Made by a program: the position numbers and the translations under genes. Source: a virus. Taken from it: a DNA stretch of 63,816 bases. Of the stretch, positions 40,963 through 51,700 are shown one piece after another; positions within the stretch are counted from its first letter, which is position 1, and every line of letters begins with the position of its first letter. The stretch covers positions 1-63,816 of IMG/VR virus record IMGVR_UViG_3300032224_001028, one strand, 5' to 3'. A model generated the notes under the pieces. It was not told where the DNA came from. It searched no databases and was given only the letters and a program-made list of their open reading frames with translations.

Positions 40963-41364
40963 TTGAAGGCGAAAGGTCAATCTTCTATTTCTGGCCGAAA
41001 GACAAACCGAAAACGCACAAAAAAAAGCTACATCGCCGAAAATTGCGTAAAGCTGATCGAGGCGGTCGTCGCCGAGGCGATTCACGATTACCGTCATCTA
41101 AGGGCCGGAGGAATCGTCGATAAACTTAAGAAGGTTGGATCCCTAAGAAAATACGGGTTCAGTAAAGACAGCAAAGTAACGACGATGCGCCACGACGGGG
41201 AGGTGGTGGATCTCTTGAACTTCCTCAAGTCTCCTGACCTAGATCTACTGCTCAGGATGTGCCATTCGCCTATTGACGGATCCACGCTACGCAAAAGGTT
41301 GGATAAGCCTTACAATTCAGCATCCGCAAGGAACAGGGGGGCAGACGGGGCTTTCTATATATGA
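40963..41364 (+). CDS. small basic protein, unknown
   Basis: 133 aa from TTG 40963 with AAGGGG 9 bases upstream. Lys/Arg-rich N-terminus, helical body. No domain recognised; end overlaps the next gene by ATGA. Confidence 0.5.
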   Translation: MKAKGQSSISGRKTNRKRTKKSYIAENCVKLIEAVVAEAIHDYRHLRAGGIVDKLKKVGSLRKYGFSKDSKVTTMRHDGEVVDLLNFLKSPDLDLLLRMCHSPIDGSTLRKRLDKPYNSASARNRGADGAFYI

Positions 41365-42095
41365 TCTTTTCCCCAAGGATCCGGTTTCTTTGCGAGGAAC
41401 GTTTCAAAGGGGTTATCCCTGAGCCTTATCCAGCGAGTCAGTTTCTTCCGGATTGGTATAAGAAACTTCCGCACCGGATAGGCAATCAGGGGTTAAGCAA
41501 AGGAACAGTAAAGAGGTGCGCCCCATTCCTAGATTCTCTTTCCGCCGGCTTCATCATTCCTTTGGCCGGTGACGTCGAACTTGTCTCAACCGAGAAGGGA
41601 TCGATTGTCGCAACGGATAGTTCTTTCCCGACGAAAATCATAGGGATGCACCAACCTTGGCAGTTAGGTGGCGAGGCTCATCCATCCCATCCGGCCCAAC
41701 CGCTTAAGTTCTCAAACTTCTGGCATATCCATGTTCCCGCCGGTTGGTCGGTATTGTTCGTGCCTCCCCTAAATAGGGCAGATCCTAGATTTGAGTGTTT
41801 TTCGGCAATCGTTGAATGCGACAAGTTTAAGAATCAGATTAACTTCCCGTTCGTCCTTAAGGATCCCAAGTTTTCCGGAATCATCGAGCAGGGAACACCG
41901 TTGGTTCAGGCTATTCCCTTTAAGCGGTCGGAGATGGGCGGGAGACATTCTTGCGGAACGCTGAGTAAGAAGGATCTGGCTGAGATCAATAAAACAAAAC
42001 TCAAGATGGATGCTCACGAATCGTATTACAGGGATCGGGTTTGGAAAAAGGACGGCAAGAGTCGATGCCCGTTTCATAGGATACTCGGCTTATGA
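41361..42095 (+). CDS. uncharacterised phage protein, DUF6065-like
   Basis: 244 aa. Conserved-looking features are P-E-P-Y-P-A, V-K-R-C-A-P-F-L-D, K-F-S-N-F-W-H-I-H, V-L-F-V-P-P-L-N-R and I-E-Q-G-T-P-L-V-Q-A-I-P-F-K-R in this order. This is the pattern of a phage protein family widespread in marine phages that I recall as DUF6065, with no known activity; the His/Asp content allows an oxygenase-like fold. It overlaps terL by 4 bases. Confidence 0.55.
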   Translation: MIFSPRIRFLCEERFKGVIPEPYPASQFLPDWYKKLPHRIGNQGLSKGTVKRCAPFLDSLSAGFIIPLAGDVELVSTEKGSIVATDSSFPTKIIGMHQPWQLGGEAHPSHPAQPLKFSNFWHIHVPAGWSVLFVPPLNRADPRFECFSAIVECDKFKNQINFPFVLKDPKFSGIIEQGTPLVQAIPFKRSEMGGRHSCGTLSKKDLAEINKTKLKMDAHESYYRDRVWKKDGKSRCPFHRILGL

Positions 42096-43825
42096 GTCTG
42101 GATTCAGTAATCGAAACGAGTCCTGCTCTCTGGATGGCAACATCCGGAATCATTAAAAACAAGGCCGGCAATCTAGTTAGGCCCAAGCCGAATGATTTTC
42201 AGAAGTTCGTTTCGGAAGTGATTGAGTGGTGTATCGAAAATAACGAGCGTCCTAGAATAGTCATCCTTAAGCCTCGCCAAAAGGGATCCTCAACGGTTTC
42301 GTGCGCTTGCGTCTATACGTTCTTGCGTCGCTTCTCCGGAGCTAGGTGCGCCTTGATCGGGGATGAGTTGGATACGTCAAACAATCTTGCGGAAATCTTC
42401 AGCCGGTATGCAGACATGGACGATCACGCATGGGGCAACGAATGGCATAAGACTAAGTTGGCATTCTCAAACGATTCAAGTTGTCACAAGGAAACGGCAA
42501 ACGATCCACGGGCCGGCATGTCGTCCACCTTTCAAGTCGTCTTGGCGTCCGAGGTGGCACACTGGAAGAAGCGGGGAGAACGGAATGCCGAAAGCGTACT
42601 TCTTTCGATCCTGAATTGCGTACCCGATGAGCCGAAAACCCTAGTTATTGTTGAATCTACCCCGAACGGTGCGTCCGGTGCGTTTTATGAGAGGTGGCAA
42701 AAGGCAGTATGGTTTGAGGATTTCAAAAAAGGAAAGAAGGGGAACGGTTTCATCCGTGTCTTTTGGCCTTGGTATTCATTTGCGGATTCTGTCGAGACGT
42801 TGCCGGCTCAGAAAGAAGAGGAAATTAAGGAATCCCTCACGGATTCTGAGAGGAATCTGATGGGTTTGGGTGCGACGATACCGAATCTTGCATGGCGTCG
42901 CCGGATCGTGGGTGAGAAATGCGGTGGAGATGCCGAGCTTTTTAATCAGGAATACCCCACCGACGACGTTTCATGCTTCTTAACGTCTGGCCGGCCAAGG
43001 TTTGACCGGTCAGGGGTTGAAAGGATCGAGGTTCTTACCAGAAAGAAGCAGAGAACAGAGGGTGTTCTGGATCCTTCCGGTAATTCGGTTGTGTTCCGGC
43101 CTACCGGATCCGCCGAAGCGTGGCTATGGCTATGGGAAAAGCCTGAGTACGGTCGCCGGTATTTGATTGGTGTCGATACCATGACAGGGGCGAGTCAGGT
43201 AGCAGGATCCACAAGGGAGCCGGACTGTCATTCAGTGATAGTTTTGGCATCCGGAGCTTTCGTATTAGGCAAATGGATCCCGCCTTCCGTAGTTGGGAGG
43301 TTAAAACCACCTTGCAGGGTGGATATTGACGTTCTGGCCCTATTTGTGGACAGGCTTTCAAGGTTCTTTGGTGGTTGCATGGTCGTTCCAGAGGTAAATA
43401 ACTCCGGATTGGCCCTAATCGAACTACTTAAGGATGCTCAAACGCCGATTTACCAACGTGAAATCTTCAATTTACGTGAATCCAAGAAGGCGAAGGCACT
43501 TGGATGGCAAACAACCGAAAAGACAAGGACGCTAGCAATAGAAACACTAGCCACGGCAATCAGAGACGGGGATCTGGATGGTGGCGGAATCAATATCTAT
43601 TGCCCAAACATCCTTTCCGAACTTAAGACATTCGTAATTACGGACTCCGGCAAGGCCGAGGCGATGAGTGGGAATCACGACGACGATGTTTTGGCTTTAT
43701 CAATCGCAATAGCGACAATCGATGGCGCAACTCCCTATCTTGCACCGTCATCAACAAGAGGACTACCGAGAGATCTGCTCAACGCAGAGAAATCCATTCA
43801 GGCAAACCGCAGAAGCTATGCTTGA
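42092..43825 (+). CDS. terL: terminase large subunit
   Basis: 577 aa. An ATPase domain with a Walker-A-like L-K-P-R-Q-K-G-S-S-T (residues 59-68), a Walker-B-like L-V-I-V-E-S-T and a motif-III-like segment is followed by a nuclease domain: G-V-D-T-M-T-G-A-S (Asp) and the C-terminal H-D-D-D-V-L-A-L-S. It is the motor and nuclease that packages DNA into the prohead. The size is typical. Confidence 0.9.
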   Translation: MSLDSVIETSPALWMATSGIIKNKAGNLVRPKPNDFQKFVSEVIEWCIENNERPRIVILKPRQKGSSTVSCACVYTFLRRFSGARCALIGDELDTSNNLAEIFSRYADMDDHAWGNEWHKTKLAFSNDSSCHKETANDPRAGMSSTFQVVLASEVAHWKKRGERNAESVLLSILNCVPDEPKTLVIVESTPNGASGAFYERWQKAVWFEDFKKGKKGNGFIRVFWPWYSFADSVETLPAQKEEEIKESLTDSERNLMGLGATIPNLAWRRRIVGEKCGGDAELFNQEYPTDDVSCFLTSGRPRFDRSGVERIEVLTRKKQRTEGVLDPSGNSVVFRPTGSAEAWLWLWEKPEYGRRYLIGVDTMTGASQVAGSTREPDCHSVIVLASGAFVLGKWIPPSVVGRLKPPCRVDIDVLALFVDRLSRFFGGCMVVPEVNNSGLALIELLKDAQTPIYQREIFNLRESKKAKALGWQTTEKTRTLAIETLATAIRDGDLDGGGINIYCPNILSELKTFVITDSGKAEAMSGNHDDDVLALSIAIATIDGATPYLAPSSTRGLPRDLLNAEKSIQANRRSYA

Positions 43826-43858
43826 CGCACTAACGCACAAACCTAATTCATAGACAAA

Positions 43859-45766
43859 ATGGCCGATTTTCCCCCAGCCCAGTATATTGACGGTTACACT
43901 GCAACGGGTGATACAATATCTTTCACGATTGCGGGATACACCGGAAAGAAAGTTGCAAGCGTAACGGTTACTAATGGTGGATCCTATACAACTCCAACTG
44001 CTTCAGTTGCATTCTCAGGAGGATCCGGAAGTGGCGCAACCGCAACTGCAAACATGGGATTAAAAACCTTATCTTTTGCGTCGGTGGGCGCATCGAGCTT
44101 ACTGCAAACAAGCCAACCAGAGTCCGTCCAGATAACTACAAGTGATGGATTGGAGATAACCCCTCTCTTTGGCCTAGCGACAGTATCTCCTAACATAAAT
44201 ATGTTCTTCGACAGTGCCACAACCCCAACAGTTTCGGTGTCGGGAGAAAACGGGACATATTCAGATGCTTCGGTGTCGATTGATAGTTCATCATCACTAC
44301 ACGTTGCGAGTCTCTCTACTCCTTATACGCCAAACGGTGATGGTGACTTTGAGCAAGGAAATGCTGGTAGCGGAAGTTACCCAGTATCAGCGTCGGTACC
44401 GGTGCAGATTGTTAATGCTTCCGATACAAATACAGTGCTTGGGACTGCGACAATACACACAAATAGTGCTGGCCGTATCGACGCTCAAACGATATTTCCG
44501 ACTAGCTGGAATACTGCTCAATCTAAAAGCACTCTAAACGGGCTTTCGCTGAAGCTAAAAATGACGCAACCGTATTATTTAGTAACCGGATACGAGATTT
44601 ATCCGACTAACAGAACTGTTTATTTCAGAACAGATGGCGCACTTCAACCATCAGTATTTATAGGGGCTACAAGCCCATACGGAAGTTCTGCATCTTTCAC
44701 TGTAAATACGAACGACGTTTATCCTACGACATTCAAGGACATGAATACTGGGAACATTTATGTGCCAAATGCTGATATGCTAATAAAAACAACCAATGGT
44801 ACACACGTTGCAAACCTTGGCACAGGTGACTCTGAATGCGCATGGATTGCGTCCCCTATGACGTGGACTACTGCAAACTCAAACGTTACGTACAATGCCT
44901 TCCGTGAATCGAATCCGAATGGAAATCCAGTAGCTCAATTAACGATATATACAGCACAAAAAAATGGATCAACTGCCATAACATACAATGGAGGAGGAAA
45001 ATACGCCACTGATGTCGGTCAAGCCAGTGCTACTAATATATACCTGAATCCAGACGGCACAGGAGATATCGGCGGGGTTTTAGATGTTTATTCTGAGCCA
45101 ACCACAGAAATAAGCACTTCAGCGTTTGCTATCAAGGCATACAAGATGCCAATTTCAACAGCTTCAAGCAGAATAAGCGCAACTACCGCAGGATCCGGTT
45201 ATACTGAAAAGCTACAAGTTTCAAGCACCGGACTATATACAGAGGCAGAGCTTGTGAATGCCGTTGGAACGGAAAGCTATGATCAAATGTTGATCCTTAA
45301 TAACTCTAATGTACTCAGTTCCGGAAGTACCTACACTTCTTCATCGTCTATTACTATTACGGGTGGAGGATTAACAAACTCAAACATCGTAAAAAACGTT
45401 ATATTCAAAGTTAATAGCGTAACCATAACGAACGGAGGAACTGGATACACGACAAATCCAACAGTTGCAATTTCAGGTAGCATTTCTTCTGATGGCTCAA
45501 ACGCAACTGCAACATCGGCACTTTCGGCAACCCCAGCCATATCTCTTCCAAACCTTACCGGAACCGAGGCGGATCCAACAACGGGAGACTTCCGTGAGAT
45601 TTGCTATTCGATCTGCGAGTTGGTCAATAATATCGATACTCAAAGCGTTCGAACTAGCATAGAAACCAAACTTCAGACTGGTGGTGTTGGAATCATCGAC
45701 AAGTTCACCTTTGTCTTTGACCTAGTACCCGAAGCTGGTGTTCTTGCCGTGGAACAGGAGCCGTAA
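43859..45766 (+). CDS. large beta-rich virion protein with repeated C-terminal domain
   Basis: 635 aa, Gly/Ser/Thr-rich and beta-like, with two V-T-V-T-N-G-G-S/T-x-Y-T-T-x-P-T repeats (residues ~35 and ~527), common in phage structural proteins. Its last ~75 residues (T-E-A-D-P-T-T-G-D-F-R-E) match the next gene and the gene at 48212. A surface or fibre-type virion protein is inferred. Confidence 0.65.
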   Translation: MADFPPAQYIDGYTATGDTISFTIAGYTGKKVASVTVTNGGSYTTPTASVAFSGGSGSGATATANMGLKTLSFASVGASSLLQTSQPESVQITTSDGLEITPLFGLATVSPNINMFFDSATTPTVSVSGENGTYSDASVSIDSSSSLHVASLSTPYTPNGDGDFEQGNAGSGSYPVSASVPVQIVNASDTNTVLGTATIHTNSAGRIDAQTIFPTSWNTAQSKSTLNGLSLKLKMTQPYYLVTGYEIYPTNRTVYFRTDGALQPSVFIGATSPYGSSASFTVNTNDVYPTTFKDMNTGNIYVPNADMLIKTTNGTHVANLGTGDSECAWIASPMTWTTANSNVTYNAFRESNPNGNPVAQLTIYTAQKNGSTAITYNGGGKYATDVGQASATNIYLNPDGTGDIGGVLDVYSEPTTEISTSAFAIKAYKMPISTASSRISATTAGSGYTEKLQVSSTGLYTEAELVNAVGTESYDQMLILNNSNVLSSGSTYTSSSSITITGGGLTNSNIVKNVIFKVNSVTITNGGTGYTTNPTVAISGSISSDGSNATATSALSATPAISLPNLTGTEADPTTGDFREICYSICELVNNIDTQSVRTSIETKLQTGGVGIIDKFTFVFDLVPEAGVLAVEQEP

Positions 45767-45767
45767 T

Positions 45768-46121
45768 ATGGCATACGATAAATCTCCATCGTCCTTCTTT
45801 GGGACAGGCTATTCTTATTCATCAGCAAATAATAAAATCACACTTAGCACTTCTAACTCCACTCATGCAATCAAGCTGGATGAGCTTACAAATAGTGAAG
45901 CTAGCACAACTACGGGTGATGTAAGAAAGCTAGCTTATGCACTTATCTTGTTTATCGAGCAAAGAGTGACGGCACTCGCAGGAAATAAGCCAACGAAGAT
46001 GACAGTCACAACCACTACATCCAACGGAAGCGCACAGGCGTCAGCAGGAGGCTTGCTCAAGACATTTGCTATAACTTTTTATCGCAAAAACACGGCTCAT
46101 TTCGACGTTACTCCGGAGTGA
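45768..46121 (+). CDS. small virion-type protein, paralogue A
   Basis: 117 aa from ATG 45768. Shares M-A-Y-x-K, G-x-G-Y-S, E-L-T-N, T-G-D-x-R-K and K-M-T-V-T with the 114-aa product at 48212 and with the end of the 635-aa product. The family fold is unknown. Confidence 0.65.
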   Translation: MAYDKSPSSFFGTGYSYSSANNKITLSTSNSTHAIKLDELTNSEASTTTGDVRKLAYALILFIEQRVTALAGNKPTKMTVTTTTSNGSAQASAGGLLKTFAITFYRKNTAHFDVTPE

Positions 46122-46124
46122 TGC

Positions 46125-46158
46125 TTGACAGGGCTTGTTGTCCTTCTAACAACATTAT
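46125..46158 (+). promoter_or_regulatory. candidate promoter ahead of the 679-aa virion gene
   Basis: TTGACAGGGC at 46125, identical to that at 9281, is followed by TTGTTGTCC and a TTATATGG segment that runs into the start codon. The -10 assignment is uncertain. Confidence 0.4.
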
Positions 46159-48198
46159 ATGGCTGAAAATAGTAACTTCTCTGCGCCTATTTCGGATACC
46201 GGTTATGGGGCATATTACGAAAAGATACGAGCCAATAAGATTGCCCAGCGTCAAAACAGTACAAGCGAGCGCAGAAGGAAACTTACCGACTCTGAGGAGA
46301 GTGACATAGCCTCCAAGTCCTTGCAGTGGTACAAAGATCTTCCTGATAAGGCAAAAGCAAAATATCGATTCGACGCAGAAAAAGGAGCGACAGCTACCGA
46401 CGCAGAAAAAGAACAATTTCAGGCCGAGCTAAGTCAAAACTACGACATGCTTGGACGCAGGAGACAGTCTCCTCAAGAGCAGTGGAAGCAATACGACGAT
46501 AATGTTGGTCGCAGTGGTGACGTAATGATTACCAATTCGGACGGAAAGAGGGTTGTTGATCCAAGATACAATCAGGACATTATTGAAAACTACGGAAAGA
46601 AATATCCGACAACTGGGAACAATGCAAAACCCGTGCCTGAGCCTTCCTCTAATAATGGGGAAGTTCAGGTTGCAGGGGTGGCTAACGCAGAGGGTAAGGT
46701 TAGCGGATCTCAACCCGCAGGATCGCCCCAGCCGGCGGGATCATCTCCTGAACTTAATAAAGCCAAGCAGAACAATGATAAAGAAGGATTCGGTTACACT
46801 GATTCTGAGTCATATAATGCTTTCAAAAAGGGACGCACTTCTGCGGTAAGCGATTACAATACTCAATTTAATAAAGGCCCGATGGGTGAAAGGCTTAAGG
46901 ACATTCAGACTGCTCAGGACGGAATAGCGATGAATAGTCGCTACAATACTGATAACAGTGCAGGACGAAAAATGGCCGATGCAGAAGCTAGAAACTTGCT
47001 TCAAGATGAACGTGAAAAGATTAAAATGGAGTATGATAAAGGGATTCAGGCAAGCGCAAGGCGAGACGAGGATGCAAGGCTTTTGGCAAGCGGAAGAACA
47101 CTTAAATATGACAAGGAGCGTGAGAGCAACGAAAGAGGCTACATAGCTGATCGTACTCAGTTCGCAGACATCGACGAAAGAATGGGCGAGATGCGAAGAG
47201 TCGTTACAGGAAGAGAAGAAAAAGACGGCAGGACTACAACATTCCTAAGGAACAAGGATGGATCAACCGCATCCGTCTCAACGACGACTCAGGCGACTGA
47301 AGATAAGATTGACGCACTTAGGGCTACTAGGACTAAAGAATTGCTTGCTGGTGGCATGGATGAAAAAAGCGCAAAAAAGCAAGCCTCTCAGGATGTTCGT
47401 CAAATATATGCTGAAGGGAACATCGACGACTACAACACAACCAACGGCAGACCCGCCACAAAAAGAGCAGATTATACGGCTTTAGACGACAAAGACAGGA
47501 TTTCAGCTATGGCCCGTAATAATTACGACCCATCCAAGCTAGCTTCAGATAAAGAATACCAATCTGTATTGGCACGACGAAGTGGCGACAAGAAGATCCA
47601 AGATATGTCAAAAGACTTCGATAAGCAGAAAATGGAAATGGCGAATGCAAAACCAGAAGTGGCAAAACCTTATGACTTTTTTAAGAAAGATGGTTCTGTT
47701 GATAAAAGCGCATTTGCCCGTGTTAGCGATAAGCCTTTAGAAGTTCCATACAAAGAGAACGCTCCCGCAACAGGCTCGAATCCAATACAAGCACCAAAGA
47801 CTCCACAATATGAGGGCGATGTTGGCTACAAAGGGCCATCTGATACGCCTAAGGCCGAAATCCAAAGCGCATCCAAAGAACCGGAGTTAAATGATTTTCA
47901 GAAAATGTACGTTGAAGAGGCTCAGAAAGCTATCGCTAAGGATCCATCAGTCGCTCAAACGATGGCAACAAACCAATCCGGAAAAGCGGGTGGATTCAAG
48001 TCGGGCATAGATGCAGAACAAACTAAAGAGTTAATGGCGATAGATACAAAAGCAAACCAACCAACAATCTCTGCACCAAAACAAGTTGCCAGTACACCTA
48101 AATATGAGGGGCCAGATGCTTCTGGTGGAACTGCCGACGCAAACGATTTAGCTAGAAAGAAAAAGAAAAATCCAAACGAAGGAACAATGGTAGCTTAA
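46159..48198 (+). CDS. internal virion or ejection protein candidate
   Basis: 679 aa, highly charged (Lys, Asp, Glu, Arg, Gln) and Ala/Ser-rich, mostly helical or disordered, with Pro/Ala/Gly linkers near residues 160-195 and 525-660. There is no membrane helix or enzyme motif. Location between the small virion paralogues and the giant gene suggests a packaged internal protein, perhaps a partner of the giant protein. Codon use resembles that of neighbouring structural genes. Confidence 0.5.
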   Translation: MAENSNFSAPISDTGYGAYYEKIRANKIAQRQNSTSERRRKLTDSEESDIASKSLQWYKDLPDKAKAKYRFDAEKGATATDAEKEQFQAELSQNYDMLGRRRQSPQEQWKQYDDNVGRSGDVMITNSDGKRVVDPRYNQDIIENYGKKYPTTGNNAKPVPEPSSNNGEVQVAGVANAEGKVSGSQPAGSPQPAGSSPELNKAKQNNDKEGFGYTDSESYNAFKKGRTSAVSDYNTQFNKGPMGERLKDIQTAQDGIAMNSRYNTDNSAGRKMADAEARNLLQDEREKIKMEYDKGIQASARRDEDARLLASGRTLKYDKERESNERGYIADRTQFADIDERMGEMRRVVTGREEKDGRTTTFLRNKDGSTASVSTTTQATEDKIDALRATRTKELLAGGMDEKSAKKQASQDVRQIYAEGNIDDYNTTNGRPATKRADYTALDDKDRISAMARNNYDPSKLASDKEYQSVLARRSGDKKIQDMSKDFDKQKMEMANAKPEVAKPYDFFKKDGSVDKSAFARVSDKPLEVPYKENAPATGSNPIQAPKTPQYEGDVGYKGPSDTPKAEIQSASKEPELNDFQKMYVEEAQKAIAKDPSVAQTMATNQSGKAGGFKSGIDAEQTKELMAIDTKANQPTISAPKQVASTPKYEGPDASGGTADANDLARKKKKNPNEGTMVA

Positions 48199-48211
48199 CA
48201 AAGGAGACAAT

Positions 48212-48556
48212 ATGGCATACACAAAAACACCTACAACTTGGCTCGGAGCCGGCTATTCAGCCAACTCCGGATCAAATACCGTAACATTCACAACCGGTAG
48301 CGCATCTAGCAACGTAACAGTTGCAGAGCTTACCAACACCGAAGCAAATGCAAGTACCGGCGACATCCGGAAAATCATGCTGGCTTTTGTAGAGCAGTTT
48401 TATCGGGCCTACAACGCCACTGCGGTTGCAGATCGGCCATTAAAAATGACGGTCACAAGGAACATAGTTGCCGGTCAGGACAACGTGAATACGGCAAACT
48501 ACCAGTTCAGCTTTACTCTATCCCCCACTGTTCTCGAAGTAGCCGACGAGGTTTAA
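48212..48556 (+). CDS. small virion-type protein, paralogue B
   Basis: 114 aa from ATG 48212, with AAGGAG 11 bases upstream. It is the second full copy of the small domain seen at 45768 (shared E-L-T-N, T-G-D-I-R-K, K-M-T-V-T). Located just before the giant gene. Function unknown. Confidence 0.65.
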   Translation: MAYTKTPTTWLGAGYSANSGSNTVTFTTGSASSNVTVAELTNTEANASTGDIRKIMLAFVEQFYRAYNATAVADRPLKMTVTRNIVAGQDNVNTANYQFSFTLSPTVLEVADEV

Positions 48557-48559
48557 TCC

Positions 48560-48787
48560 ATGGATGGCGAATCGGGAGTTTTCTCGGTTCCTATCCTTAC
48601 GGATTTTCCGGAGGAGTGGAAACCGAAAAAGTGGAAAAAAGGGTTATCTGTCTCAGAAGCCAATAACCAAGGCGGGGATTGGTATGACAAAATGAAGAGT
48701 GCCGACAGGAAAGCCCAAAAAGAAGCAAAGAATGAGGCAAATAAACAGGCAAATAGAGAATCAGCACAGAAACGTGCAAGCCTATAA
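48560..48787 (+). CDS. small basic protein ahead of the giant gene
   Basis: 75 aa. A short ordered N-terminus with K-P-K-K-W-K-K-G-L is followed by a Lys/Ala/Asn-rich helix. Ends 3 bases before the start of the giant gene, so probably co-translated. Function unknown. Confidence 0.55.
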   Translation: MDGESGVFSVPILTDFPEEWKPKKWKKGLSVSEANNQGGDWYDKMKSADRKAQKEAKNEANKQANRESAQKRASL

Positions 48788-48790
48788 TCC

Positions 48791-51700
48791 ATGAGCCTAG
48801 AGAACATCTTCGATGACTCCAAGGGAGCTAGTCGCCTACCTGACTCTAAGAGCGTTGGGATCGACCCAGTTAAACTTGAGGATGTTAATTTTGACCCTAA
48901 AGAGGCGGATCCGGTGGAACCGACTGGTTCTGCCATGGCTTACGCTAGTCCGGTAAATCCAAACCCATCCGGAATCGATTTCAGGTTTATCAGGGATCCT
49001 TACGCCAGAAAGAACTTCAAGGGCGAGATCGATTACGCAAACAAAGCGGATCAATTCAATAGCAGGATTGAATCTGCTCAGGCCCAGCTAAAGGCTAGGG
49101 AAGAGAGAGCAAAGCAAGTAGCGGAGCTTAAGGCTCAAAAGCAACAGGAAGCAGATTTCAAGAAGGGAATGAATAGCGAAAAGGAAGGGCAATACAGGAA
49201 GGCAGGACAAAAGTTTTATACGGATGCTTTTGGTGACGTTCAGCCTCAAGTCAATGAAGAGAACAAGCCAATGTTTGAGCCTACTCCTTGGAAGATTCAA
49301 AAGGGGTTAGATGGGCGAAACGTAAAAACCCGTAGGAATGAGTTTGGGCAAATAGAGACTGAAGATCCTGACAAGGAAGCACCTATTGCAGAATCCAAGA
49401 TTAAACCAAACCAACTTTTCCGGAAGAACAAGCTATCGGAGGATCAATTTGTCGGAACAGTGGATGAAGGTCTTACCTCTGGTGACGAAACAATCCGAGG
49501 TGTGGCGGAACAGGCCAGAGAGAAGCAGAACGATAATCTTCTCAAAGAAACAAGGAACTCGTTTGTACGCCAAGAGCTTAAGGTTAAAGCAGATCTCGAC
49601 GATCATAAACTTCAGATGGCCCAGCTTGCCAAGGCGTCGCAGGAAAACGACATGCTTCCGGATTCGCCTGAGAAGCTAGCAAAGAAGGCTGAAATTGATA
49701 AGGCAATCGAGGACGGTGCGAAAAAAGCGCAAACAATTAGCGAATCACTGCTAGAGGCAAAAGCCCAGCGTGAGGATTTTGAGGCAAGCCAGAGTCTATC
49801 TGCATGGTCAAATGCTGAGAGGGCAAGACTAGATTTCTTGAGAAGCGACAGAGGCGCAGAATATCTAAAGCGAAAAGGAATTGATAGCCCTGAAAAGGAT
49901 CAGGTTTTAATTGATATTCGCAACAAGCTGAATGAGCAGGGCAGGAAAACCTTGGAGCAGTCTCAAAAAAAAACTGAAGATAGAACCCAGCTAGTCGGAA
50001 ACATGATGATTGACGGGGGGGCGCAACCCGAATCATCCAAAAAGAGTCCTGCTTTGCCGATGCAAGACACGGCCACGCTTAGAGAAGCCGATGACAAGTA
50101 CGAAAAACGGGTTAATGAAGCAAAAACGGTAGCAAACGAAATAGGCACAAAAGAAAATGAAAAAGTACGTGCATTATATTCGAATCTAAACGCTAGTGCC
50201 GATGCGGTTACTTCAATCGATAATCAACTCAAAGGATTGCAAGACCGGATGACGGAACTTAAGGCGATGACTGGCGGGAAGATGACTCCCGAAGTTGCCG
50301 GTCGAATCAATGCCTTGGCACAACAAGCAGAAAACCTTAACAAACAAAGGCAGGGGCATGTTGCCAAGTACGAGGAATCGAAGAGTATATTTGATAAGGA
50401 AGTAGGAACATTTGACGAGAAAGGCGGGTTCAAGTCGATTGGTACACGAATGGGGGCGATGTTTGACGCCCAACGCAGTCTTGAAATTGAAGCCAATAAA
50501 GCCGGACAAGAAAGAAACTCAGCCTACGAATCTTTACAGGCAAAGATCGAGCAACAGGCAAAGATTAAGCAGGATACTTTCAAGACAGTCGTAATGCCGA
50601 AGATCGATAGTGCGGTTCGGTCAATGGACGACAAGGCATTCGAGGCTTCAATGAAGGAAGCTACTGACCTTGGAATGGATAAGGAAGTTTCCGAATCGCT
50701 TCGGATGTACTACCAGCAAGCTAAGAAGAAGTATAACGGAAGCGATACAGATTTTTGGGATATGGATGTTTTCAACCTGATGCTTCGAAGTTCGCCGGCC
50801 ATGGGCATGCGTATGATTGGAGCTTTGGCAGATATTGTTGCTGGCGAGAACGATCCTAGAACTTGGTATGTCTTTGGTGAAACACACGAACAAAGGCAAG
50901 CAAGACTAACCTCGTTTGGCGGGGTTGGAGCAGAAACATTGTCACCGGACGTAAAGGCCGGATCCGTTTCAATGGGAATGGGTGACGGGGCAAGGGAAGT
51001 GAGTTTTGGGGAGCTTCTAAGAGAGGCAGAAAAAGCCAAGACAGGCAAATACGACAAGAATGCCGTTCCGGATCCATTTAATCAGGTAATGATTGGTGGA
51101 AGGACATACGATATTGGTACTACCAATTATTTTGTAAATAGCCTTCGCATGGCATCAGAGTATTTAAGAAAAGAAGCTAAAAATCTTGAAGAGGCTCTAC
51201 CGGTATCCGAACAGTTCCTATCAACGGACGTCGGGCAGTTTGCAAAAGGATTGGCAGAGCTTCCGGCTCAAATCGGGCCGGCATTTATTCCTTTTGTTGG
51301 CCCTGCGTTAATGGGAGGTACGGTTTCAGCAGGAATGTACGACGAATACATGCAGGATGCAGAACAAACTGCAATTAAGAACGGTACTGAGTTTGACAGG
51401 CTTTCGGCCCATCAGGGTGCATTAAACTATGTAGCAAAAGGCGCACCGGCTGAAATTGTCTCAAATCTATTAGAGATAAAACTTTTTAAGCTATTTAAGC
51501 CTTTGCTGAATAAAATTACCACAAAGGCACTTGCTGAAGCACTTGGCGGAACGGCAATTTCAGGACTTCTTGGTGGTGGCACTGAGGGATACCAGCAGTA
51601 CATGTTGAACCGCACCAAAAAGTATTTTGATAATATGCCAAATGTCGAACTCACAGATGATGTTTGGCAGAGCTTTAAGATAGGTGGAGCAGTGGAAATG

